Shown here in pieces: positions 53,856 to 61,533 of a stretch of 64,000 nt of DNA. Below the pieces are notes generated by a model. The model saw nothing but the letters and a program-made list of their open reading frames with translations. It was not told the origin of the DNA and did not search any database. Made by a program: the position numbers and the translations under genes. Each line of letters begins with the position of its first letter. The first letter of the stretch is position 1. The stretch comes from an uncultured Flavobacterium sp. (GTDB taxonomy: Bacteria; Bacteroidota; Bacteroidia; Flavobacteriales; Flavobacteriaceae): assembly GCA_937773775.1 (NCBI GenBank), contig CALJVL010000015.1:1-64000 (forward strand), read 5' to 3'.

Positions 53856-54393
53856 ATAAGATGCTAAAATTCAGGCTTATATGAAGTTTGTTGTTTTTTT
53901 CTATTTCCAAGGTATTACGAAGAATGATATACAAGTTTACTACTAATAAGATAAGTATTGTAAATGGAATTATTTGATTACTTAAAGACAACCATTTTTT
54001 TAAAAAGGCACTTGCAATCACTAAAATAATTGAAGCCAATGTCCATAATATTTGAATGGAAATAATTTGTTTTGTTATTGTATTAATTTCTTTTTTCCAA
54101 TACATAATTATTAGAGGTAAAACAATACTTCCAAGAGGAATTATTATCAAGATTATTGAAGATAAATTAATATATTTAATGAGCTGTTTATTAGTATTAT
54201 TGGACTCAATTTTATCTTCTAATAAAACATTTTTACTCACTCCCAAAGCATTTGATAGAGCTTCTAAGGTAAATCCTTTTGGTTTTATTCCAGCTTCAAT
54301 TCGTTGAATAGTTCTTACTGAAATATTTGCTTTATCTGCCAATTCTTCTTGGGTCAAATTTAACTTTTCTCGAAGTTCTAAAATTATTGACAT
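53854..54393 (-). CDS. XRE-type transcriptional regulator with membrane helices
   Basis: This 179-residue protein has an N-terminal helix-turn-helix (residues 1-60: LREKLNLTQEELADKANISVRTIQRIEAGIKPKG) followed by four hydrophobic helices, so it is a membrane-tethered regulator of a type frequent in Bacteroidota. The hydrolase gene lies directly downstream on the same strand (97 bases), which may be the gene it controls. The inducing signal is unknown. Confidence 0.85.
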   Translation of the reverse strand: MSIILELREKLNLTQEELADKANISVRTIQRIEAGIKPKGFTLEALSNALGVSKNVLLEDKIESNNTNKQLIKYINLSSIILIIIPLGSIVLPLIIMYWKKEINTITKQIISIQILWTLASIILVIASAFLKKWLSLSNQIIPFTILILLVVNLYIILRNTLEIEKNNKLHISLNFSIL

Positions 54394-54435
54394 TTTTTAA
54401 ATTTTGTTTTAAAGTCATATGTGTGTTCAAATTAC

Positions 54436-54566
54436 TGCCAACGTTGTTTTGTATTATTAGTGGCGTATTGAAGCACCTAATTTAGCACATAAAAATCGAA
54501 TAGAAAATCCGCGAGGATTTTCGTAAGTAAGCGATAACTAGCCATTAATTATACCTAGTGTTGTAA
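54436..54566 (-). repeat. attC-like imperfect palindrome (site E)
   Basis: The left box is TGCCAACG (54436-54443) and the right box GTTGTAA (54560-54566). The arms pair imperfectly (TTGTATTATTAGTGGCG against AGCCATTAATTATACCTA). A separate, strong inner hairpin (AAAATCC-GCGAGG-ATTTTC) is present. Confidence 0.5.
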
Positions 54567-54573
54567 TGCGTTT

Positions 54574-55053
54574 TTATTTCAGGTAGACTATCTTGAATTG
54601 TTCGCACACAATTATCATATTTTCGTGAAACTGCTCATTGAAAGGTTTCATCTCTCTTGTATAATAATCTTTATGAAGTTTTTTCCAATACTCTAATGAT
54701 TTATCGCCTTCTCCTTCAATTTCAGCAAATTCGGATGTAATTCTATTGTATGCTACTTGCTCTATTTTAGTAGTTTCAATTACAGCTTTAGCATTTCCGT
54801 TCCAATCTGTTATAATATATTGGTTTCCAACTTTCGGAAGTGGTTCATTATTTTTTTCAAACCACCATAATGAAGTCGCTGTTGCTTTTTTTATTCCTTT
54901 TGCAACTAAATCAGCACAATCATTAGCATCAAATTCATTATCAGAAAAGTAGAAGGAAAGTGGTGTTTTTAAATTTTTCTTTTCAGGATTTTCACTGATA
55001 TATTTATTCCATAAAACTTCAACAGATTTTTTATTTTTCTCGACTTCGCTCAT
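54574..55053 (-). CDS. ASCH-domain protein
   Basis: This is a protein of about 159 residues. The ASCH domain (RNA- or modified-base-binding, PUA-like) is seen in SLWWFEKNNEPLPKVGNQYIITDWNGNAKAVIETTKI and FAEIEGEGDKSLEYWKKLHKDYY. I start at the ATG at 55053 (MSEVEKNKKSV); upstream codons form a hydrophobic stretch ending in FIKCKSENN, which would make a lipoprotein signal, but only non-ATG starts are available there. An IS1182 end lies 110 bases upstream. Function unknown; the family acts on RNA in known cases. Confidence 0.75.
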   Translation of the reverse strand: MSEVEKNKKSVEVLWNKYISENPEKKNLKTPLSFYFSDNEFDANDCADLVAKGIKKATATSLWWFEKNNEPLPKVGNQYIITDWNGNAKAVIETTKIEQVAYNRITSEFAEIEGEGDKSLEYWKKLHKDYYTREMKPFNEQFHENMIIVCEQFKIVYLK

Positions 55054-55164
55054 ATGATTACTATTATTTTCAGATTTACATTTAATAAATAAAACCAAAA
55101 ACGGTAGGACAATGTATTTTATTAGATTATTGTTTATTCGGTTTCAGTAAATGCATTACAACGG

Positions 55165-55275
55165 CAGTCTGTGAAAAAACTATCGTTTGATTCTTTCAAA
55201 TATACTGTTTCTTTCGAATAATAAAACAAGAAAAGCTGTATGTATGATGATGCAACACATCATAGAATTTAGTAG
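55165..55275 (+). mobile_element. Left-end remnant of the IS1182-family element
   Basis: CAGTCTGTGAAAAAA followed by a segment matching the DNA upstream of the transposase gene at 63284-63365, then ATGATGCAACACATCA. The distance from CAGTCT to the second start codon is 82 bases, as in the copy at 63284. The rest of the element is gone. Confidence 0.7.
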
Positions 55276-55454
55276 AACCTTCTAAACGCAATTATACTGC
55301 AAGAAGTATTTGGTAGAGCTCCAATATTGTTGTAACTTACTATTCCATTTAAATAAAGAAGATTTTAAAAAAATCACTGCGAGATATGTTAAGTAATCGT
55401 AATTAGTGATCATACATATAAATAAAATTATTTCTCAAATTAATTTAACGTTTT

Positions 55455-55628
55455 ATGCTAAATTCTAATAACATTTATTTTTGGGTGAGCGGATTTGCTC
55501 TTGGTCTTGCCGTTTGTGCCTTTTTTTCTTGTCCACTATGGAAGTTTGTAGTTCCAATTATGTTGTTTCTTTCAGTTTTTGCTGGAATAACTGGATTCAA
55601 GAAAAACAAAGAGTTGGAAGACTCCTGA
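55455..55628 (+). CDS. 57-residue small membrane protein
   Basis: The frame begins MLNSNNIYFWVSGFALGLAV. There are two hydrophobic helices separated by CPLWKF, and a charged end, KKNKELEDS. Besides the intron-encoded protein it is the only plus-strand gene in the 47.5-63.3 kb run. Its family is unknown. A basic/acidic tail after the last helix makes a real product plausible. Confidence 0.4.
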   Translation: MLNSNNIYFWVSGFALGLAVCAFFSCPLWKFVVPIMLFLSVFAGITGFKKNKELEDS

Positions 55629-55994
55629 TATTTGCCCACATTGGACTTGGTCAATAAAGACCCTTCTGCCGCGCTGTAAACTCACAAGTACAACAAATAT
55701 AGAACTGGTGATCCGAATAAAGGCACTGCGGGATTTCGTGTCTCAAGCTAAAGCGTCAATAGGAATGCTTTTGTCGCAAAAAAAACCTATTCGGTAACGT
55801 TCAGGGTTGAAAGACACCCCATCACTTAGAACAGCTTTAATTTAGTAAGAAATTGGTCGGGTAATTCTTCATTTTTCTCTCTTGTAAAATGGTATTTCAG
55901 TCACAAGTCGACTGTTGCAATTACTTGTTGAAATATGTTGCAAAAGTCTATACTCATTTGTCGCTGCGTGGTCTTTTACGTTTAGATATAATGT
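55629..55994. other. Intergenic stretch without recognised gene
   Basis: About 365 bases with broken frames on both strands, between the small membrane protein gene and the isolated IS end at 55995. No gene supported. Confidence 0.4.
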
Positions 55995-56014
55995 CAGTCT
56001 GTGAAAAACTAAAA
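55995..56014 (+). mobile_element. Isolated IS1182-type end sequence
   Basis: CAGTCTGTGAAAAA appears a third time here, but the bases after it differ from the left end at 63284. It may be the opposite end of an inverted copy or a solo remnant. Confidence 0.4.
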
Positions 56015-56096
56015 TCAACCTCTTGAGAATCTCATATTTGAGATTTTTCTTTGGTGGACCTCCGATTACTTAATAAATTTTAAGTAGTTTCATTTA

Positions 56097-56220
56097 GGCC
56101 GCACGTTTGGCCGCTTGGCGAGGTTCTGGACTTTTGAAAACGAGTACTTTCGGCTGAACGTAAACGTTATTAATTACGGCAATACCACTAAACCCACAAT
56201 CTCGCTAAATGGCGATTAGC
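56097..56220 (-). repeat. attC-like imperfect palindrome (site F)
   Basis: The arms GGCCGCTTGGCGAGGTTCTGG and CCACAATCTCGCTAAATGGCG pair imperfectly. Inside is AATACCACTAAACCC, close to AATTCCACTAAATCC of site H. The right box is GATTAGC, 10 bases before the kinase stop. Confidence 0.5.
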
Positions 56221-56229
56221 AGAAGTTGC

Positions 56230-57323
56230 TTAGTCTTTATGAATTCGACTTATAATTGATTCCAATGTTCCATTATGTTTATTGTCTCTTGTCCAATTTA
56301 TTTGGTTCTTACTTACTTGTAAGTAAGAACCTTTTTTATCTTCGCTTATTTTATAATATTTTTTATTCTCTTTATTTGCATAAATATCATCATAATCAAT
56401 CCACCAATCTTTATTTTGTTTCTTCAAGTCAAATAATCCTTTGATGAATTCTGAACAAGTAGAATATCTCTTATTTAAATCTTTATTAGTAGCAGTTTTA
56501 ATCACCGATTTAATTTTATTATTTATGTAAATTGGTAAAGAATCATAATCAAGTAATTTATTTTTTACTATTAAATTATCAATTGCTGAATGTATAAACT
56601 GCCATTTTTCAAATTCAGATTCTGTAATTTTTAAAAATTTTGATTTTTGTTTTTCATCTAACCAATCAAATGAAGCTTCTGGAAACTTGCCTCCTAAAAG
56701 TTGGAAAAGAATTATACCAACTTGATAAATATCTGATTGTCTATTGTACACATTTAGGATAACAGATTCATTTGGTCTATATATTTGCGTAGATTTTGAT
56801 GCTACAACTGTGTTTTCTGTATTTGAAATAAATTTAAGAGAACCAAAATCAGCAATATAAGGTGTTTTAGTTTCTTGATCGATTAAGATATTTTTTGGTT
56901 TTAAATCTCTATGAAGTAGATTGTTTGGATTTCTGTGTAATTCACTCAAACCATTTAATATTCCTTGCGTGATATTTATCGCATCACAGAGACTTACAAT
57001 ATTATTATCTATAAAATTTTTTAAATCTCCACCGCTAATTTCAGGTGTTAAAAAATAAGCATATTGTTTATGAATTATCTTGGCGTCATAAATTTCAAAA
57101 TATTTGGATGCTCAATACTTTTAAGAATTAATGGTTCATTATGAGTTGAAACATCCTTATTATAATAATAAAACTTTAGCGCAACTCTATCAGATAATAA
57201 TTCCCTTTTACCAAAATATAATTCTCCATTTGCTCCACTGTCAGAATATCTATCAATTACAATATCATTTTGTAATGATATAAAATCTTTAATAATTTCA
57301 TCTACATTTTCGTCATCCATCAT
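56230..57323 (-). pseudogene. Serine/threonine protein kinase gene with one-base frameshift
   Basis: The N-terminal frame (57323 to about 57100) has a glycine loop ANGELYFGKRELL and the ATP-binding Lys in VALKFYYY. Translation then needs a shift in the AAATTTCAAAAT stretch (57090-57101) to continue as IYDAKIIHKQYAYFLTPEI, and then through HRDLKPKNILI (catalytic loop) and IADFGSL (DFG) to 56230. One deleted A would explain it. The restored protein would be about 364 residues: a eukaryotic-like kinase with a C-terminal extension (WWIDYDDIYANKENKK). It lies directly after the DUF3010 gene, so both were one operon. A sequencing error is possible. Confidence 0.8.
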
Positions 57324-57737
57324 TTAAGAAATTAAAATATAGTAAGCCAATTTCGAAGCTTCCGCTTGATAACTAAATTGTGGAGTTATACCCAACGCGT
57401 TTTTCTTGTAAAAAGCAATTAAAGTTTTTGGAGAAATAAATTCCACAGGTTTATTTTTATAAGTTTGAATAAAACCTTCTAATTTGAAGGAAATTCCGGA
57501 GGATGAAAATTGACCTTTTGAACTTCTGGATAGAATTACAATTTTATCAATTTCTAATGAATTAAAATGAGAATGAATAGTTTCTATAAAATCAATCACT
57601 TGAGAGTGATTATGTTCATCATCAAGCACAATAGATTTTACTTTACCTGTGCTTTCCGTAATTTCATCATCTAAATTTCTTTCCAAAACGACGAAGATTA
57701 TTTTATTAGATTTTATTTCAATTGCGCATACTTTCAT
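57324..57737 (-). CDS. DUF3010-family protein
   Basis: This 137-residue protein opens MKVCAIEIKSNKIIFVVLE, continues with IDKIVILSRSSKGQFSSSGISFKLEGFIQ, and ends QAEASKLAYYILIS. These are the three conserved blocks of DUF3010. The alternating strands and the acidic residue in the first strand recall an RNase H-like fold, but that is my inference. The stop codon is immediately followed by the kinase ATG. Function unknown; the pairing with a protein kinase is worth noting. Confidence 0.75.
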   Translation of the reverse strand: MKVCAIEIKSNKIIFVVLERNLDDEITESTGKVKSIVLDDEHNHSQVIDFIETIHSHFNSLEIDKIVILSRSSKGQFSSSGISFKLEGFIQTYKNKPVEFISPKTLIAFYKKNALGITPQFSYQAEASKLAYYILIS

Positions 57738-57792
57738 AAATTTGTTGTATCTGGTTTAATTACTGATATTTTTCTGTCGGTGTGGCAATTTC

Positions 57793-57921
57793 CACTAACG
57801 TCCCCTCGGCTTTGCTGGGTTTTGGGACTAAACTAAGATTTTTCTTTTGGATTATTACTTTTATTTCAAGTACAAAACCATCTTTAAATTATACCGAATA
57901 CCCAAATCCGGCAAAACCGCT
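57793..57921 (-). repeat. attC-like palindrome, larger part (site G, split by the group II intron)
   Basis: The left box is CACTAACG. CTCGGCTTTGCTGGGTTTTGGG pairs with CCCAAATCCGGCAAAACCGCT. The site continues after the intron as TAGCCG (59832 on), so the uninterrupted end box would read CTTAGCC, comparable with GTTAGGC of site H. The intron lies within this box. Confidence 0.55.
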
Positions 57922-59831
57922 GTGTGTGCCCTGCATGAGCAGGACACACTCTGTAAGCTGGTATAAAAAATTCGAAAATACAAATTTCGGATAAGAAATC
58001 AAACTTATGGGGTGTTATTTTTCCAGAGGGTGCAAGTCCCTTACAAGCGGATTGAAAACCCGAATTGTTAGCAAGTGGCAAGGTTGTTATCTGCGAAGAT
58101 AGAACTGAAGGAAGCCAAACAGCAAAGTGTGGTACTGACGAACAGAAACGGCATAAGAGGCTGTTATACGAGGATAAGCAAGCACATCATTGCAACGTCC
58201 GAAGATTACCAAAATCGTATTTCAGTAGATGCCGCAGGGATTGGATGAAGGAAAAAGCCCTTACCAGGGGAGGTCTTTGCAACCACGAGTTGGTTAAGCA
58301 AAGAAGTCAGCAGAAGTCATAGTACTTGGGGCAACGAGTTACCAATAGAAACGGTATAGGACTCACAAACAAGGAAGGACCCAACGCAAGTGGTTCTTAA
58401 TTTTCATCGGAATAACGCAAGTTATAGCCCTGAAAAAGCGGAACAGGAAGAATTTAATGTAAAACACCAAGTATGATTGTACAAGTAACACATCCTTACA
58501 ATCTCCAAAAGGCGCTACGTCAAGTAGTGGTCAATAAAGGCAGTGCGGGCGTTGATGGACTAAAAACTACTCAACTAGCGGATTATTTCCGTGAACATAA
58601 ATCTGCATTGTTGGAGGATCTTAAGAATGACCGTTACTTGCCGCAACCCATTCTTGGTGTGGAAATTCCAAAAGGAGGCGGAAAGTTGCGTCTCTTAGGA
58701 ATTCCAACAGTAGTTGACAGACTGCTTCAACAAGCCGTATCGCAAGCGATGATGCCAAGATTCGAAAAGGATTTTAGCGTGAATAGCTTCGGATTCCGAC
58801 CCAACAAAAACGCCCGCCAAGCGGTAGGCAAAGCTTTGGGAAATATTCACGAAGGCTACAATTATATTGTAGATATTGACCTAAAGACCTTCTTTGATGA
58901 AGTCGACCATTGCTTGCTGATGAACCTAATTTACCAAAAGGTAAAATGTCCAACAACTTTGCGATTAATCCGCAAATGGTTGCGAGTGCCAATACTGATC
59001 AAAGGAAAACTGGTCAAACGTAGAAAGGGCGTTCCGCAAGGAAGTCCGATAAGTCCGCTTTTGTCAAACATTTTGCTCCATGAATTGGACAAAGAACTGA
59101 CAAGAAAAGGGGTGAAGTTTGTTCGCTATGCCGATGATTTTAGTATCTACACCACATCGAAAACCCAAGCCAAAACGGTTGGAAACGCTATTTTTCTGTT
59201 TTTGAAAGACAAGCTGAAACTGACCATTAATCTGGAAAAGAGCGGAATTAGAAAGCCGATTCAGTTCACGATATTGGGATTTTCGTTTGCATCGACCTAT
59301 CAAAAAGGGGTAAAAGGCAGGTATCAACTAACGGTAGGGGACAAAGCTTGGGCAAAACTCAAGCAGAGTTTAAAAGAAGTGACACGCAAAACCGCACCGA
59401 GAAGTTTCGAAGAACGTATCCGTAAAATCAACGAGATTCAACGAGGATGGTTAAACTATTTTCGGGGAACGAGTATTCAAGGAAAGTTACGAGATATTGA
59501 TGGATGGTTGCGTAATCGTCTGCGTTATTGCATTTGGACGGACTGGAAAAAGCCCGAGCGCAAAAGGAAAAACCTGATGCGATTAGGGATTGATAAAGAC
59601 CATGCCTATGCTTGGAGCAGGACAAGAAAAGGAGGCTGGCGAATCGCCCAAAGTCCGATTCTAACCACTACAATTACCCTACTGCGACTTAAGAAGAAAG
59701 GCTATCAATCAATGTTGGAGATTTACATGGAACTCAACCCATCACTTTGCGAACCGCCGTATACGAGACCCGTACGTACGGTGGTGTGAGAGGCGCACTC
59801 CGTCAGTTTCTGGCGGAGCCGTCTACTCGAT
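57922..59831 (+). mobile_element. Group II intron
   Basis: It starts GTGTG (5' consensus GTGYG). It contains an intron-encoded protein gene at 58473-59789, and ends with domain V (GAACCGCCGTATACGAGACC with CGTACGTACGGTGGTG) and a domain VI-like hairpin (CTCCGTCAG-TTT-CTGGCGGAG), closing CTACTCGAT. About 550 bases of structured 5' RNA (58472 and left) precede the protein gene; short frames there are not genes. It lies in the palindrome of site G and is transcribed opposite to the surrounding genes. Confidence 0.85.
58473..59789 (+). CDS. ltrA: Group II intron reverse transcriptase/maturase
   Basis: This 438-residue protein has the RT domain with blocks GSAGVDGLKTTQL, LLGIPTVVDRLLQQAVSQ, SFGFRPNKNARQAV, DIDLKTFFDEVDH (first catalytic Asp), RRKGVPQGSPISPLLSNI and FVRYADDF (catalytic YADD). 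The maturase domain follows at about residues 290-380 (INEIQRGWLNYFRGT). No HNH endonuclease domain is present, as in compact intron classes. It splices its own intron and supports its mobility. The sequence appears intact, so the intron may be active. The C-terminal codons overlap the domain V region. Confidence 0.93.
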   Translation: MIVQVTHPYNLQKALRQVVVNKGSAGVDGLKTTQLADYFREHKSALLEDLKNDRYLPQPILGVEIPKGGGKLRLLGIPTVVDRLLQQAVSQAMMPRFEKDFSVNSFGFRPNKNARQAVGKALGNIHEGYNYIVDIDLKTFFDEVDHCLLMNLIYQKVKCPTTLRLIRKWLRVPILIKGKLVKRRKGVPQGSPISPLLSNILLHELDKELTRKGVKFVRYADDFSIYTTSKTQAKTVGNAIFLFLKDKLKLTINLEKSGIRKPIQFTILGFSFASTYQKGVKGRYQLTVGDKAWAKLKQSLKEVTRKTAPRSFEERIRKINEIQRGWLNYFRGTSIQGKLRDIDGWLRNRLRYCIWTDWKKPERKRKNLMRLGIDKDHAYAWSRTRKGGWRIAQSPILTTTITLLRLKKKGYQSMLEIYMELNPSLCEPPYTRPVRTVV

Positions 59832-59843
59832 TAGCCGTGCGGT

Positions 59844-61349
59844 TTATTTTTTCAACAATCTTTCAATTTTTAAAAGCATCTCTTTTCCATTTTGGTTTGT
59901 TGGATCTAATTCTAACAATTTTAAATAATCACTTTTTGATAACAAATATTCTTTTTTATTAAAATAGGCTTCACCGCGACTATCATAAACATTTGATGAA
60001 TTTGGAAATTCAATAATATTTAGACTGAAAATTTTAATTGCTGAGTCTATTTTTTTTTCATTTAGAAATTCATAACCAAGTTGATTCAGTTCACTTTCGT
60101 TAGAAAAATTGTATTCATTATTCTTGTTTTTCTTGAGGTTTTTGTAAAGTTCAATGCCTTTGTCAATATTTTGTTTGGATTCTTTTCTTATCGTTAAAGA
60201 AATTGATTCTTTTTTTGATTCTAATGGGTAATTTTTCCAATTATTTAAACTTGCGATACTACAAACAATTTCATCCAACAGCATTGATGATCTACCATTA
60301 GTCATAACTACCATCCCATTTCCATCTTCAAAACTGCCTATATAATAGCACACAAACCCCGCATTACCGCCGCTATGCCCAAAATACTTCACTCCACTGA
60401 AATTATCTAAAAATACACCTAAATTATTTTCTACTCTTTTTTCAGACATTACTTTAGATAATATTTTGTTTGAGTTTCCTAACAGTGATAATTGAGTTTC
60501 GATGATATATTTTGATAAATCCGTTGGGTTAGTCCATAGACCAGCTGCTGCCATTTCGGGATATATATGGTGCTTTCCTTCAACTTCATTACCCATATTA
60601 TAACCCGTTGCAAGTAAACTTTCTTTATCTTTTACAGGAGGTTGATTAAAGGAACTGTTATGCATCTTCAATGGAGTTAAAATATTCATCATCATATAAT
60701 CTTCATATTTTTCGCCTGTTATGTTTTCAAGAATTAATTGAGTAATTGTAATTCCACCACCGGAATATTGATATTTTAAACCAGGTTCAAATATAGAATG
60801 AACAGGATTTGAATTGGCGGGCTTCAATCCGTCAAGAATTCCTATTGTGGTTGGTAGATCTTTTCCTTTTTCATAACCTGCAAAACCGGAAGTTGAAAGC
60901 CCAGCTTGATGACTTAATAATTTTGCAATTGAAATTTTTTCACCTTTTGAAACTGAATCATAAGGGAATTTCCAATCTTTTAAATAATTATTTATATCAT
61001 CATCTAGTCCTAATTTTCCTTCTTCAATTAGCTTTAAAATACCAAGACTATTAATAGATTTACTTATTGAAGCTGCTTGAAAAAGTGTTTGAGTAGTTGC
61101 TAATTTCTTTTCAGAAAGGTCTGCATAACCATATGCTTTTATCCATTCTACTTTGTAATCTTTAATTACAGCAATACTTACCGCATTAACTTCGTGAAAT
61201 GCCATTCTTTCTTTTAATGACCATTTTTTATTTTTTGATTTATCCCAATGGTTTAAATCGTTTTCAAATAACTTTATTTTATTATTTACTTGTTGTGCAA
61301 AGCTGTTTAATGATAAAAACAGGATAATGATTAAATTTATTTTTTTCAT
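59844..61349 (-). CDS. Beta-lactamase-fold serine hydrolase with C-terminal TPR-like region
   Basis: This 501-residue exported protein has a signal peptide ending LNSFAQ. The catalytic core has SxxK in FQAASISKSINSLG, the Tyr motif YQYSGGGITI and FGHSGGNAGFV as the KTG-like motif. Residues 390-500 form helical TPR-like repeats (IDSAIKIFSLNIIEFPNSSNVYDSRGEAYFNKKEY). This domain layout occurs in Bacteroidota hydrolases of unknown substrate. The intron-split palindrome lies 12 bases after its stop, and site H lies upstream of it. Confidence 0.88.
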   Translation of the reverse strand: MKKINLIIILFLSLNSFAQQVNNKIKLFENDLNHWDKSKNKKWSLKERMAFHEVNAVSIAVIKDYKVEWIKAYGYADLSEKKLATTQTLFQAASISKSINSLGILKLIEEGKLGLDDDINNYLKDWKFPYDSVSKGEKISIAKLLSHQAGLSTSGFAGYEKGKDLPTTIGILDGLKPANSNPVHSIFEPGLKYQYSGGGITITQLILENITGEKYEDYMMMNILTPLKMHNSSFNQPPVKDKESLLATGYNMGNEVEGKHHIYPEMAAAGLWTNPTDLSKYIIETQLSLLGNSNKILSKVMSEKRVENNLGVFLDNFSGVKYFGHSGGNAGFVCYYIGSFEDGNGMVVMTNGRSSMLLDEIVCSIASLNNWKNYPLESKKESISLTIRKESKQNIDKGIELYKNLKKNKNNEYNFSNESELNQLGYEFLNEKKIDSAIKIFSLNIIEFPNSSNVYDSRGEAYFNKKEYLLSKSDYLKLLELDPTNQNGKEMLLKIERLLKK

Positions 61350-61408
61350 TTTTGAATAATTTATTTTGTGGTTTTTTCAATATTTATTCTGCGCTCGTAA
61401 AAACTGAT

Positions 61409-61533
61409 GGCTAACGTTTTGCTGCTTTGAGATGGTGGGGAATTCGTAACCTTTCAACTTTCTGCTTTGCAGAAAAGATGACGCGAAACGGTAATTCCAC
61501 TAAATCCCCACTATATCAAAACAGCTGTTAGGC
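61409..61533 (-). repeat. attC-like imperfect palindrome (site H, best example)
   Basis: The left box is GGCTAACG and the right box GTTAGGC. GCTGCTTTGAGATGGTGGGG pairs with CCCCACTATATCAAAACAGC, and inside TTCGTAACCTTTCAA faces GCGAAACGGTAATTCC. A strong inner hairpin TTTCTGC-TTT-GCAGAAA closes it. The stop codon of the following ATPase gene nearly overlaps the right box. This layout (outer boxes, paired arms, variable centre) is that of an integron attC site. Confidence 0.6.

Noticed and set aside
57782..58322. Short frames of 70 and 85 codons left of the maturase gene
   Set aside because: They lie in the palindrome and in the structured 5' part of the group II intron, with no protein-like composition.
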